Notes: a model not told the origin generated them from the letters alone. A stretch of 64,000 nt of DNA from Streptomyces griseus subsp. griseus (GCF_003610995.1 NZ_CP032543.1:6386001-6450000); one strand, 5' to 3'. Positions 25,129 to 34,010 are shown, counted from the first letter of the stretch. Made by a program: numbers and translations.

Positions 25129-26024
25129 GCTGTGTTCTCCGCTTTCTCGGGGAGGTCCGCGCGCGCGGCTTTCCTGCTCGCTCCGGTGGTCCGGCCGGCC
25201 GGGGGCGGGACGCGGGCTGGCAGTCCGCCCCCGTCGACCTCCAGCACGGTGCCGGTCACCGAGGGGTTGTCGGCGGCGAAGGCGACGGCCTCCGCCACGT
25301 CCCTCTCGTCGCACCAGCGGCGCAGCGGCACATGGCGCTGCAAGTCGGCCATGTAGGCCGCGTGCCGCTCGCTCGCCGCCGAACGCCGTCGCAGCGCCTC
25401 GCCGTCGATGACGCCGGGCGCGACCGCGCTGACCCGGATGCCGTACTCGCCCAGTTCCACCGCCCAGGTGCGGGTCAGCGCCTCCACCCCGGACTTGGCC
25501 GCGCAGTAGGCGGACTGCCCGTACGCGCCGTGGCGGACGGTGGAGGAGATGTTGACGATGGCCCCGGGCGTACCGGCGGCCAGCATCGCCTGCGCCGCAT
25601 GGCGGCCGACGAGGAAGGTGCCGGTGAGCAGGGACGTCACCACCCGCTCGAAGTCCTCCAGCGGGTGCGGGGTGAGCAGCGGCGGGCCGTCGGGCCGCTC
25701 CTTGACGCTCACCAGGCGGCGGGAGAAGTTGTTGCCCGCGTTGTTGACGCAGAGCCCGAGCGGCGGGGCGTCCTCCGCCAGCCGCTCGAAGAGGGCGGCC
25801 ACCGAACGCTCGTCGGTGACGTCCGCCTGTACGGCGTGCAGGGCGAGCCCGTCGTCGGCCGCCGCCTTGACGGCCGCGTCCAGGCTCTCCGGGTCGCGCC
25901 CGCAGATCACGGTGTGCCAGCCGACGCCGGCGAGATGGCGGGCGATCGCCGCGCCGAGGCCCCGGCTGCCGCCGGTGACCAGGGCGGTGCCGCGAACGCC
26001 CTTACCCAGCGAGGAATCAGACAC
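25125..26024 (-). CDS. short-chain dehydrogenase/reductase
   Basis: The 299-aa SDR has TGGSRGLGA (cofactor), NNAGNN, NISSTVRHG and SAYCAAKSG (YxxxK), and a FabG-like TGTVLEVDGGG ending, followed by a basic 25-residue tail. The insertion around VSVKERPDGPP enlarges the substrate side. GTG at 26024 overlaps the KAS III-like stop by eight bases. It probably reduces or oxidises an intermediate made by the KAS III-like enzymes encoded just before it. Confidence 0.9.
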   Translation of the reverse strand: MSDSSLGKGVRGTALVTGGSRGLGAAIARHLAGVGWHTVICGRDPESLDAAVKAAADDGLALHAVQADVTDERSVAALFERLAEDAPPLGLCVNNAGNNFSRRLVSVKERPDGPPLLTPHPLEDFERVVTSLLTGTFLVGRHAAQAMLAAGTPGAIVNISSTVRHGAYGQSAYCAAKSGVEALTRTWAVELGEYGIRVSAVAPGVIDGEALRRRSAASERHAAYMADLQRHVPLRRWCDERDVAEAVAFAADNPSVTGTVLEVDGGGLPARVPPPAGRTTGASRKAARADLPEKAENTA

Positions 26025-26985
26025 GGAAGAGCAGCCCCCCGTAGTACCAGCCCGAGCCCACCGTGGGCGTGTAGCAGAGGTCCCCGGACTTCAGCCGGCC
26101 GTCCCGTGACATCTCGGAGAGCACGATCGGCACCGAGGCGCTGCCGGTGTTGGCGCGCGTCTCGTAGTTGGTGATGAAGCGCTCCTCCGGGATGTCCAGG
26201 CGCTCCCGTACGGCCGTGTGCAGCTGGCCCGTCCCGGGGTGCGGGACCACCCAGTCGATCTCGTCCATCTTGGTGCCCGAGCGGGCCAGCATCCGGGTCG
26301 CCAGGTCGGCATGGGAGTCGGCCGCGATGGTGACCAGCTCGCGGCTGCTCTTGATCCACCCGTTGGGCGGGTAGACCGTGACCGTCTCGCGGCCGGAGCC
26401 GTCGCTGATCAGCAGCGAGTCCCAGAGCCCCGCGCCCGGTCCGGCGCCCCGCGACAGCACCGCCGCACCGGCGGCGTCTCCCACGATCAGCTCGCCCTTG
26501 CTGCCGGGGCGCACCCGGCGCGAGAACCGCTCACTGGAGACGACCAGCGCATGGCGCCATGTGGCGTGCGCCCCGAAGAGCGCCGCCGCCGTCTGGACCC
26601 CGTGGACGAACCCCGTACAGGCACCGCACACATCGAAGGCGAGCGCCCGGTCCGCGCCCAGCAGGTGCGCGGTGTGCGGGCCCCACTCGGGGACGAACTG
26701 GCGGTCCGTCCAGTTGCTGAAGACCAGCAGGTCCACCTCGTCGGCGCCGATGCCCGCCTGCTCCATCGCGGCACGGGCGGCGCGGACCCCCATGTACGCC
26801 GGGGTCTCCTCCTCGTCCGCCACATGCCGGCTGCGTACGTCCAGCCGTCCGATGACGGCCTCGTCCACGGCGTTGCCCGCCGGGTCGTCGCCGCTCTCGT
26901 TCTCGATCAGGAGGCGTGGGTAGTAGTGCCCGAATCCGGACAGGCGCAGACCGCTCTCGCGCCACAGGGAGGTCTCGTCGTGCAT
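26017..26985 (-). CDS. KAS III-like 3-oxoacyl synthase
   Basis: The 322-aa thiolase-fold protein has the FabH-type triad: C123 in CGACTGF, H249 in WVVPHPGTG, N279 in ETRANTGSASVP. It lacks the usual FabH ACP/CoA loop pattern at the start and belongs with the FabH-like acyltransferases of secondary metabolism. It could start chains by condensing an acyl-CoA with a malonyl unit, or form C-O or C-N bonds. ATG at 26985 has GGGAAGACGAGAG upstream. It follows the other KAS III-like gene after 65 bp, the largest gap in the operon. Confidence 0.88.
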   Translation of the reverse strand: MHDETSLWRESGLRLSGFGHYYPRLLIENESGDDPAGNAVDEAVIGRLDVRSRHVADEEETPAYMGVRAARAAMEQAGIGADEVDLLVFSNWTDRQFVPEWGPHTAHLLGADRALAFDVCGACTGFVHGVQTAAALFGAHATWRHALVVSSERFSRRVRPGSKGELIVGDAAGAAVLSRGAGPGAGLWDSLLISDGSGRETVTVYPPNGWIKSSRELVTIAADSHADLATRMLARSGTKMDEIDWVVPHPGTGQLHTAVRERLDIPEERFITNYETRANTGSASVPIVLSEMSRDGRLKSGDLCYTPTVGSGWYYGGLLFRV

Positions 26986-27050
26986 CTCTCGTCTTCCCGT
27001 ACTCAGCGGTGGAACCGGGGGTCTCCCGGCGGATGAGGGATCGCCAGGGC

Positions 27051-28097
27051 TCACGGGATCCGCAGGAGCATCGCGCCCCAGCTGAAGCCGCGGCCGATGC
27101 CGATCGTCGCGACGAGGTCGCCGGAGCGGATCTTCCCGGAGCGGAGGTTCTCGGAGAGGCAGCTGGGGATGGAGACGCTGGAGGTGTTGCCGCGCTCCTG
27201 GATGTTGGTGAGGAGCTTCTCGCGCGGGATGTCCAGGGTCCGGCACACCTGGTTGATCATGTTCAGGTTCCCCTGGTGCGGGACGAACCAGTCGACGTCG
27301 TCCACCGTCAGCCCGTTGCGCTCCAGGATCTCCTGACCCACGTGCGAGAGGAGCTTCGGGCCGACCGCGCCGACCTCCCGGCCGCGCATCAGCATCTTGT
27401 CGTTCTCGTCGATGTCGAAGGCGTCGAAGTACGAGCCGTCCGCGTGCAGCGCCACATCCAGCAGCCCGCGCTCCTGCGTGTCCGCCGACCAGACCGCCGC
27501 GGCGGCCCCCGCCCCGAACAGCGCCGAGTAGCGGTAGTTGAAGTTCAGGATCGGGCGCGGGTTCTCCGCGCAGACGACCAGCGCGTTGCGCATCCCCAGG
27601 GCCGGGAGCATCGCGGCGGCGGTGGCGGTGCCGTACATGAAGCCTGCGCAGGCCACCGAGGTGACGTCGAAGCAGGTGGCGTGGCGCAGCCCGACCTGCT
27701 TCTGGAGCGGCAGCGAGATGTCCATGTAGTTGTTGGTCGCGCTGGAGGGGTTGGTACGCGGCCGGGTGGTGGAGGTCGTACCGATGACGAGGTCGATGTC
27801 GTCCGGGCCGAGGCCGGCGGCGCTCAGCGCGTCGTCCACCGCCTTGGCCGCCATCTCCACCGCGCGCTCCTTCTCGTCGGCCGGCCAGTGGCGGCTGACG
27901 ATCCCGGTGTTCTCGCGGATCCAGGCGTCGTCGATGCCCAGCGCCTCGATCTGCTCGAAGTGGGCGTTGGTGACCGGCTCGCCGGGGAAGTAGTGGCCGA
28001 TCCCGGCGAGCCGTACGGGGGCGATCGCGGTGGGAGGCAGGGGGCGGAGGTGGGCCGTCGCCGGGTCGGGGACGGTGCCCGTGGTGGTACTGGTCAT
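27051..28097 (-). CDS. KAS III-like 3-oxoacyl synthase
   Basis: The 348-aa protein has all three FabH catalytic residues: C150 (SVACAGFMYG), H274 (FVPHQGNLNM) and N304 (ERGNTSSVSIP). RxNTGI (IRENTGIVSRH) at about 61-70 is the tryptophan-to-asparagine-type FabH start motif. A 25-residue N-terminal extension is present. It likely takes an acyl-CoA starter, and its place beside CoA-transferase genes supports that. ATG at 28097 overlaps the stop of the CoA-transferase beta frame. The two KAS III-like proteins are divergent from each other and may act as a pair. Confidence 0.9.
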   Translation of the reverse strand: MTSTTTGTVPDPATAHLRPLPPTAIAPVRLAGIGHYFPGEPVTNAHFEQIEALGIDDAWIRENTGIVSRHWPADEKERAVEMAAKAVDDALSAAGLGPDDIDLVIGTTSTTRPRTNPSSATNNYMDISLPLQKQVGLRHATCFDVTSVACAGFMYGTATAAAMLPALGMRNALVVCAENPRPILNFNYRYSALFGAGAAAAVWSADTQERGLLDVALHADGSYFDAFDIDENDKMLMRGREVGAVGPKLLSHVGQEILERNGLTVDDVDWFVPHQGNLNMINQVCRTLDIPREKLLTNIQERGNTSSVSIPSCLSENLRSGKIRSGDLVATIGIGRGFSWGAMLLRIP

Positions 28098-28972
28098 CTG
28101 TAGCAGCCTTCCGGGTCCATGGTGCGCAGGAGCGTGAGCTCTTCGGTGGTGACGGCCTTCTCGTCGGTCAGGAACCCGCTGACGCCCGCGGACCAGCCGG
28201 TGAGGTCGCGTATGGCCGCTTCCGGCGCGTCGGGCAGGTCCTGTGCGGCGCGCCCCCGGCCCGGCACCGGCGGCAGCCAGCTCGTCAGCTCGAAGGGGTC
28301 GCCCGCTCCCGTACGGGTGAAGCGGCCGAACTGGCTGACCACGTCGCGGACGTTCAGGCCCGGGCTGGTCAGATGGGTCAGCCGGGGCACGTAACGGCGG
28401 GCCGAGGCGACCGCGACCACCACGCAGTCCACCGACGAGGCGATGTCGTTGGCCCCGCCGGAGCCGGTGATCCAGCGGCCGTCGGGCAGCAGCGTCGTGT
28501 TGATGTTGGCGTCCGGGTCGATCTCCGCCGCCGACAGCACACCCAGGCAGCGGGGGTTGGCGGCGACCGCGCCGCCCAGCGTCTCCGCGACGCCCGCCAG
28601 CATCTGCGAGCGCTCGGCGTGCCGCTGGCTGAAGAGGAAGACGTCGCCGGGCTCGGGGTCCATCGACTGGAGCCCCAGTTCGGCGGCCACCTGCACCTGG
28701 ATGCCGTCGGCCGCCAGCAGCCGGGCCGCCAGCCACGCCGACATGTGCGAGGTGCCGATCCCGGCGAGCAGCGTGTCGTAGCCGCGCTCCCGGACGAGAT
28801 CGGCGACCGCGCGGGCGCCGAGGACGATCAGCTGCTCCTGCTCGGTGGGGGCGCCGGACCCGTCGGCCGGGGCCGGGGAGCGGCCGGGGGAGCGGGGAAG
28901 ACCAGAGTGGCGCGGCGCTCCTCGCCCAGCCGCTCGACGTACTCGGCGTGGCTCTCCACCCCGCCGACCCAC
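28094..28972 (-). CDS. CoA-transferase beta subunit (start uncertain; possible fusion to alpha)
   Basis: From about 28880 downwards the frame encodes a family I CoA-transferase beta subunit: LIVLGARAVADLV, then AAELGLQSMDPEPGD, ITGSGGANDIASS and FTRTGAGDP. The usual subunit is about 250-260 aa, but no ATG, GTG or TTG occurs at the expected start. The only in-frame standard start is GTG at 28972, which gives a 145-base overlap with alpha and an unlikely basic leader. Adding one C in the C-run near 28876-28880 fuses alpha to beta through a Pro/Ala linker (PPAPADGSGAP), which reads naturally. So this may be one fused chain with a base missing in the sequence. Confidence 0.75.
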   Translation of the reverse strand: MGRRGGEPRRVRRAAGRGAPRHSGLPRSPGRSPAPADGSGAPTEQEQLIVLGARAVADLVRERGYDTLLAGIGTSHMSAWLAARLLAADGIQVQVAAELGLQSMDPEPGDVFLFSQRHAERSQMLAGVAETLGGAVAANPRCLGVLSAAEIDPDANINTTLLPDGRWITGSGGANDIASSVDCVVVAVASARRYVPRLTHLTSPGLNVRDVVSQFGRFTRTGAGDPFELTSWLPPVPGRGRAAQDLPDAPEAAIRDLTGWSAGVSGFLTDEKAVTTEELTLLRTMDPEGCYR

Positions 28973-29835
28973 TCCTCGTACCAGGCGGCCGCCGTCTCCG
29001 GGTCCTTGCAGGCGGTGACGATGTCGGTGAGGAAGCCGTAGTCGTCCAAGTAGCCCTCGACACCGGCGAGTCCGCCCGTACGCAGCGACTGCGGGTGGGC
29101 GCCCAGCGGCGCCTCGCACAGCCCCAGCACCCGGGCCGCCGGGATCACCACCCGGTCCGGCATCGCCGCGATCACCTCGTCGTGGACGATCGCCTCTACC
29201 GAGGCCAGGACCCCTTCGGTGGCGGCGTACGCGGCCCAGGCGCCCTCGCCCAGCGGCGGGACGGCCACCACGTTGCCGCGCCGGTCGGCGCAGACGCCGT
29301 GGAAGAGGGTGAAGCGCGGGCGCAGCGGGGTGAGCAGGGTGACGGAGCGCTCCGGGTCCCGCGGGTGGGGCACCAGGTGGAGGCTGCCCTCCTTGCCGTG
29401 CCGGAGGTCGGTCTCGGCGAGCATCGAGCCGGTGGTGGCGAAGGGCTGGCCGAGCGCGGCGGCCATCAGCCGCTGGGTGTAGCTGAGCAGCGACCACATC
29501 TCCACCTCGAACGGCCTGCCTTCGGCGAGTTCGCGGTAGAGGCGGTTGGGGCGGGGCGAGGGGAAGGTGTCGCCGACGAAGCCCGTGATCACCTTCCGTA
29601 CGGCACCGGAGAGGGCGAGCGCGTGGGCGCTGGAGTGCACGGCGGTGGTGGAGACGGTCATGCTGTGCGTTCCGGCGAAGGCCCGGCACACCGCGTTCAG
29701 CAGGGCGTTGGGCCGCGACATCGTTGCCGCCGCGTGCACGTGGTCGCCCTCGTGGACGAAGCGGCGCACCAGCTCGTCGGGGCCGGAGGCCAGATAGGGA
29801 GCGGTGGCGGAGGGGCGTTCGGGGGCTGTGGTCAT
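28828..29835 (-). CDS. CoA-transferase alpha subunit
   Basis: The 335-aa protein resembles alpha subunits of family I CoA transferases of the IpdA/glutaconate type: HVHAAATMSRPNALLNAV near the start, TLFHGVCADRRGNV and PLGAHPQSLRT later. These swap CoA between an acyl-CoA and a free acid. With beta and the acyl-CoA ligase it points to CoA-bound intermediates in this operon. ATG at 29835 overlaps the ketosynthase stop. The last 15 residues (Pro/Arg-rich, ending PPPSRSS) look out of frame; see the beta entry for a possible one-base deletion. Confidence 0.82.
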   Translation of the reverse strand: MTTAPERPSATAPYLASGPDELVRRFVHEGDHVHAAATMSRPNALLNAVCRAFAGTHSMTVSTTAVHSSAHALALSGAVRKVITGFVGDTFPSPRPNRLYRELAEGRPFEVEMWSLLSYTQRLMAAALGQPFATTGSMLAETDLRHGKEGSLHLVPHPRDPERSVTLLTPLRPRFTLFHGVCADRRGNVVAVPPLGEGAWAAYAATEGVLASVEAIVHDEVIAAMPDRVVIPAARVLGLCEAPLGAHPQSLRTGGLAGVEGYLDDYGFLTDIVTACKDPETAAAWYEEWVGGVESHAEYVERLGEERRATLVFPAPPAAPRPRPTGPAPPPSRSS

Positions 29836-31124
29836 GCGTGCTCCAGGGCCATGACGGAGGTCTGCGAGCCGAAGGCGAAGGACAGCGAGACCGCGAGGTC
29901 GATCTCGGCGTCGCGCGGCCCCTCGGCCACATGGTCGTAGTCGCACTCGGGGTCCGGTGTGCGGTGGTTGGCGGTCGGGGCCAGCCGCTGGTGGTGGAGC
30001 ATCAGCGAGGTGGCGGCGACGTTGATGATCCCGGCCATGCCGAACGTGTGGCCGTAGATCGGCTTGTTGGAGCCGTGCGGCGGGAGGTCGGCGTCGTCGT
30101 GGCGCGGCAGCAGGCGGCGCAGCGCCCGGCTCTCGGCGATGTCGTTGTACCGGGTGGCGGTGCCGTGGCCGCAGACGTAGCCGATCTCCTCGGGCTTGCG
30201 TCCGGCGTCGTCCAGGACGCCCGCGACGACCGAGGCGGTGACGTCACCGACCAGGTCCATGCTGGTGGCGTGGTTGGCCTCGTTGAGGGCGCGGTGGCCC
30301 AGGATCCGGGCGTAGATCCGTGCCCCGCGCTCCCTGGCGGAGGACTCCCGCTCCAGGCAGAGCGTCATGGCGCCCTCGCCGAGGGCGAATCCGCGCCGGT
30401 CGCGGTCGTAGGGGCGGACGGCGGTGGCCGGATCTGCGCTCTCCGGGGAGAGCACCCCGTCACCGAGCGCCAGATAGCAGCGGGCGACCTCGGGGACGAT
30501 CGGGAACTCGTGCCCCCCGGCCAGGACCACGTCGGCGCTGCCGGAGCGCAGCTCGCGCAGGGCGAGGCCGATCGCGTGGTGGCCGCCCACGCAGGCGCTG
30601 CTGACGGTGGTGACCAGGCCGCTCGCGCCGACGTCGATGGCGGCGAGGGTGGCCGGGCACCCGGCGAGCCCGCGGAACATGGCCGTGGCCTTGCCTCCGT
30701 ACGGGTCCTGCGCGGGGTCCGCCGTGATGGTCTCGGCCCACCACGACAGGGGGCCGCGGGAGGACGACTGGACGATGCTCAGGCGCTCCGGCGCGATCTG
30801 GCCACGGGCGATCCCGGCGTCCTTCAGCGCGTCACCGACGGCGGCCATGGTGGCCAGGATGTCGCGGCTGTACTTCGCGGCGTGCGCCGGGTTGAGGTCC
30901 GGCAGCCGGCTCGCGGTGTCGAACCCGCCCAGCTGCGCGGCCGCGTGGACGGGCAGCCCGGCGGCGGCGAACGCGGGCCTCTCCAACCGGCTCACCTGCG
31001 AGTTGCCGGTCGAGAGGTGGTTCCAGAACGCATCGGCGTCGGGAGTGCCGGGCAGCACGCACCCGATGCCGGTCAGCACGATGGGGTCGGAAGGGTCCGG
31101 GGGATGGGATCGGCTGCTGTCCAT
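29832..31124 (-). CDS. beta-ketoacyl synthase with complete catalytic triad, first gene of the operon
   Basis: The 430-aa KAS I/II-like enzyme has C178 (VSSACVGG), H320 (CGHGTATRYND) and H359 (YGHTFGMAG), so it should do normal decarboxylative condensation. It is the only one of the three KS proteins here with both histidines. It heads a run of 14 genes to 14932. The ATG at 31124 has no ribosome site, but a promoter about 17-46 bp upstream would give a leader of about 10 nt, so it may be translated from a nearly leaderless mRNA. Confidence 0.9.
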   Translation of the reverse strand: MDSSRSHPPDPSDPIVLTGIGCVLPGTPDADAFWNHLSTGNSQVSRLERPAFAAAGLPVHAAAQLGGFDTASRLPDLNPAHAAKYSRDILATMAAVGDALKDAGIARGQIAPERLSIVQSSSRGPLSWWAETITADPAQDPYGGKATAMFRGLAGCPATLAAIDVGASGLVTTVSSACVGGHHAIGLALRELRSGSADVVLAGGHEFPIVPEVARCYLALGDGVLSPESADPATAVRPYDRDRRGFALGEGAMTLCLERESSARERGARIYARILGHRALNEANHATSMDLVGDVTASVVAGVLDDAGRKPEEIGYVCGHGTATRYNDIAESRALRRLLPRHDDADLPPHGSNKPIYGHTFGMAGIINVAATSLMLHHQRLAPTANHRTPDPECDYDHVAEGPRDAEIDLAVSLSFAFGSQTSVMALEHA

Positions 31125-31140
31125 GGATCGAAGCTAGCTG

Positions 31141-31170
31141 CCCTTACATGAGCCTCGATATGGCCGTCAA
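31141..31170 (-). promoter_or_regulatory. putative promoter of the ketosynthase operon
   Basis: On the minus strand TTGACG (31170-31165) and TAAGGG (31146-31141) are spaced 18 bp, close to the streptomycete HrdB pattern. The start would be near 31134, ten bases before the ATG. A second TTGACG lies further upstream at about 31223. Confidence 0.4.
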
Positions 31171-31250
31171 GTACCCATGCACGCCATTTTCGGTGACTGC
31201 CGGTACTCGATTTTTGGCCGGTTACGTCAACGCCCCGAGGTACACACGAC

Positions 31251-31290
31251 AGCGGCCCGGCACCTCCACGGGGAGAGGGGCCGGGCCGCT
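31251..31290 (-). terminator. terminator after the ABC-2 permease gene
   Basis: AGCGGCCCGGC (31251-31261) pairs with GCCGGGCCGCT (31280-31290) across a loop, 16 bp past the permease stop. It separates the exporter unit from the ketosynthase operon, which is on the same strand. Confidence 0.75.
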
Positions 31291-31305
31291 GCGGGACCGC
31301 GCGGT

Positions 31306-32112
31306 TCAGGCGTTCTTGATGTCGCGCCGGTCGACGGCGTACGTACCGGCGGCGACGACCACGACCGTGACGGCCACCAGCAGCCCGACCCCACCCCAGG
31401 GGACACCGTTGACCAGCGGATCGCTGCCCAGCGCCCACTTCCAGGGAGAGATGTTCGCCAGCGGCTCCAAGGCGTCGGACATCGGCGCGATGCCGTGCAG
31501 CAGATAGCCCAGGACGAGCACCCCCGCCGCCACGCCCAGCGCGGTGCCGCGCCCGAGGCCGAACCCGACGACGGCGTACGCGATGCCCGCGTGCAGCACG
31601 GCCAGCAGGGCGACGGTCAGCGTCACCGCGGCCACTCCGCCGCCGGAGACGTCCATGTCGAAGGAGACGACCGAGCCGTACACCGACAGCCAGACCAGGA
31701 CGCTGGTCAGGGCCAGACCGAAGGCCACGCAGAGGAAGCGGACCAGGAAGACCTGACGGCGCGCGACGGGCAGCGCGAGCAGCAGTTCGAGCCGCCCGGC
31801 CTCCTCGTCGCCGCCGGTCAGGGCGGCGGTGGCGGTCACGGCCATCAGGCCGAGGAGCAGCGGCAGCAGGACCGCGTACAGGTTCCCCTTGAGGTAGCCG
31901 CTTGCGCTGCTGATCTGGTCGATCCCGAACGCCGTGGCCAGCTCCGGCGAGAGGCCGGAGGAGAAGTCCTCCAGGGCGCCGGAGCTCTCCATCGAGGGCC
32001 AGGCACCGACGACGGAGAGTGCGAGCAGGACCAGCGCGGCCGACCAGGCGATCAGGGTGCGTTTCTGGATCTGTACTCCGCGCCGGAAGATCTCCGAGCT
32101 GGGCGATGACAT
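31306..32112 (-). CDS. ABC-2 type transporter permease
   Basis: The 268-aa integral membrane protein has about six hydrophobic segments (for example LIAWSAALVLLALSVVGAW, NLYAVLLPLLLGLMAVTA and the final GVGLLVAVTVVVVAAGTYAV) with the ABC-2 exporter layout and a GGDEEAGRLELLLALPV coupling motif after the second segment. ATG at 32112 has AAGGG upstream. It follows the ATPase gene after 100 bp. Together they form a DrrAB-like exporter whose substrate is not evident. Confidence 0.88.
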   Translation of the reverse strand: MSSPSSEIFRRGVQIQKRTLIAWSAALVLLALSVVGAWPSMESSGALEDFSSGLSPELATAFGIDQISSASGYLKGNLYAVLLPLLLGLMAVTATAALTGGDEEAGRLELLLALPVARRQVFLVRFLCVAFGLALTSVLVWLSVYGSVVSFDMDVSGGGVAAVTLTVALLAVLHAGIAYAVVGFGLGRGTALGVAAGVLVLGYLLHGIAPMSDALEPLANISPWKWALGSDPLVNGVPWGGVGLLVAVTVVVVAAGTYAVDRRDIKNA

Positions 32113-32212
32113 GTGTTTCCCTTCCGGCCGGCCCGCGGGACGGCCTTGATCACTGAGACCCGTCGCGGGCCGGTCGGTGCCGGGCGGGCCGGACACCACC
32201 GGGCGACGTTCG

Positions 32213-33168
32213 CTACCGCACCGGGCCGACGGCCGGGGAGGGCTCCTCGGTGGCGGCGCTCCGACTGCCGGGGACGTCCTTCTGGTAGTACTCCAGGAAC
32301 GCCTCCTCCAGGTCCGGTTCGGGCGCGGTCAGCGTCGTGATCCGATGGCCCGCCAGGAACCTCAGCAGCGCGTCGGGCGAGCCGGCCCACGCCAGCGAGA
32401 CCTCCTGGCCCTCCGCCTGCCGCCGCTCCACACCCGAGGCCCCTCCAGGGCGGCGAGCCCGGCGAGCGGCACCTCCTCGCCCTCGGCGAAGATGATGTGG
32501 AAGCGCTGCGCGGCCTGGCGGCGCAGCTCCTGCGTGGGCCCCGAGGCGGCGAGCCTGCCGCCCTGCAACACCGCGACCAGGTCCGCGACCCGCTCCACCT
32601 CGGAGAGGATGTGCGAGGAGAGCAGCACGCTCTGCCCGTTGTCCCGGGCCTCCTCGACGGTGGCGAGGAACACCTGCTGCATCAACGGGTCGAGTCCGTT
32701 GGTCGGTTCGTCGAGGATCAGCAGCTCGGGCCGGGCCATGAAGGCGCCGACCAGGCCGACCTTGCGGCGGTTTCCGGTGGAGAGCCCGCGCACCTGCCGG
32801 GACGGGTCGACGCCGAACCGCTGGACCAGCTCGTCCCGGTAGGCCGTGTCGGCCAGCCCGCGCAGCCGCCCCCAGGAGGTCAGGGTCTGTTCGATGGTCA
32901 GCCGCTCGTCCAGCCGCAGTTCGCCGGGCAGATAGCCGATGCGCCGCCGGACCTCGGGGGTGGTCGGGTCCTGGCCCAGCACCCGGACCTGGCCCGACGT
33001 GGGCCGGGAGAGGCCCATGAGCATCCGGATGGTGGTGCTCTTGCCTGCTCCGTTGGGGCCGAGATATCCGTAGACCACACCCGGAGGGACCGTCAGGTTC
33101 AGTCGGCTCAGCGCGGTGAAGTCACCGAACTTCTTGGTGACATCAGTACATTCGATGAGAGGGGTCAC
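32213..33168 (-). pseudogene. ABC exporter ATPase, broken by a one-base frameshift
   Basis: From GTG 33168 the frame encodes a DrrA-like ATPase: Walker A GPNGAGKST (37-45), signature LSTGNRRK (an unusual form of LSGGQ), Walker B LLILDEPT and the H-loop SSHILSEVE. At about 32440-32443 (CCCC on the plus strand) the frame is lost. The true C-terminus continues in another frame as VERRQAEGQEV...LEEAFLEYYQKD to a stop at 32213. Adding one base to the C/G run gives LEGASGVERR and restores a normal-length protein of about 318 aa. This is either a recent inactivating mutation or a consensus error. Confidence 0.85.
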
Positions 33169-33224
33169 GTCTCTTCTGCTCTCTCCTCTTGCGCCGGCGC
33201 CTGCCGGTACGGCACGCACAGCTT

Positions 33225-33242
33225 ATTCACTGATTACTGAAT
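33225..33242. promoter_or_regulatory. AT-rich imperfect palindrome before the ABC exporter genes
   Basis: ATTCACTGATTACTGAAT (5-bp outer arms with partly matching centre) stands out in GC-rich surroundings and overlaps the stop of the crotonase gene. It lies 57-74 bp upstream of the ATPase start, so it may be the operator/promoter for the exporter. The regulator is unknown. Confidence 0.4.
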
Positions 33243-34010
33243 CTGATCAACAACACTAGCGGCGGACGCTGCCTGCCACCAGTAGCCGTTCTCGACGCCG
33301 AGCGCCGCCGTACGGTCCAGGTGTCCGGAGTCCCGCAGCAGCCGGACCCCCGCCTCCAGCAGCGCCGGATCTCCTTCGGCCACGGCGGCCGCCAGCGCCC
33401 GCGCCTCGGCGAGCGCCCCGCCGTCGGGCACCGTGCGCTCCACCGCGCCCAGCCGGGCGAGCTCGTCCGCCCGGACGCGCTCCCCGGGGATCAGCAGCAT
33501 TCTCGCGGCCACGCCACGGCCGGCCCGGCGCACCAGCGAGTGGACCGCGCCGCCGCCGGGGACGGCCCCCACCCCCAGCTCCGGGAGGCCGAACTGGGCA
33601 CCCTCGCCGGCCACCACCAGGTCGCAGGCCAGGGCCAGTTCGAGCCCGCCACCGAGCGCGTACCCCTCGACGGCCGCCACCACGGGGAACGGTGCCTCGT
33701 GCAACGCCGCGAACACGGTACGGAAATGGCCCCGCCGCACCGCGCGGCGCGACAGGTCCCGCCAGTCGGGCTCGCGGGTGTCGGCGCCGCTGGAGAAGGT
33801 CCCGTCGGCCCCGGTGAGCACCAGGGCGCCCGGCGCCCCCTCGCCCCGCGCGGTCAACTGATCTAAAGTCTGGGAGAGCTGAGTGAGCATCAGGGTGGAC
33901 ATCGCATTGCGGCGACGCGGCCGGTTGAGGGTGAGGGTGACCACCCGCCCGTGCCGCTCCACCAGCAGGGGGCTCTCCGGCGTAGCGGCCGCCGTCTCCT
34001 GGGCGGTCAT
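33234..34010 (-). CDS. enoyl-CoA hydratase/isomerase
   Basis: The 258-aa crotonase keeps both hydratase glutamates, E124 in GGGLELALACD and E144 in GLPELGVGAVPGGG, with oxyanion segments FSSGAD and ALGGG. It should hydrate trans-2-enoyl-CoA, unlike the crotonase at 14932, which lacks the second Glu. ATG at 34010 overlaps the LuxR-type regulator stop (ATGA), so it is co-transcribed with a regulator. It might act in fatty-acid breakdown or supply the ketosynthase pathway in trans. Confidence 0.9.
   Translation of the reverse strand: MTAQETAAATPESPLLVERHGRVVTLTLNRPRRRNAMSTLMLTQLSQTLDQLTARGEGAPGALVLTGADGTFSSGADTREPDWRDLSRRAVRRGHFRTVFAALHEAPFPVVAAVEGYALGGGLELALACDLVVAGEGAQFGLPELGVGAVPGGGAVHSLVRRAGRGVAARMLLIPGERVRADELARLGAVERTVPDGGALAEARALAAAVAEGDPALLEAGVRLLRDSGHLDRTAALGVENGYWWQAASAASVVDQIQ

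Noticed and set aside
29832..31124. Type II PKS minimal set (KS-CLF-ACP)
   Set aside because: There is no ACP and no partner with the CLF pattern (Cys replaced by Gln); the two altered KS proteins keep Cys instead.
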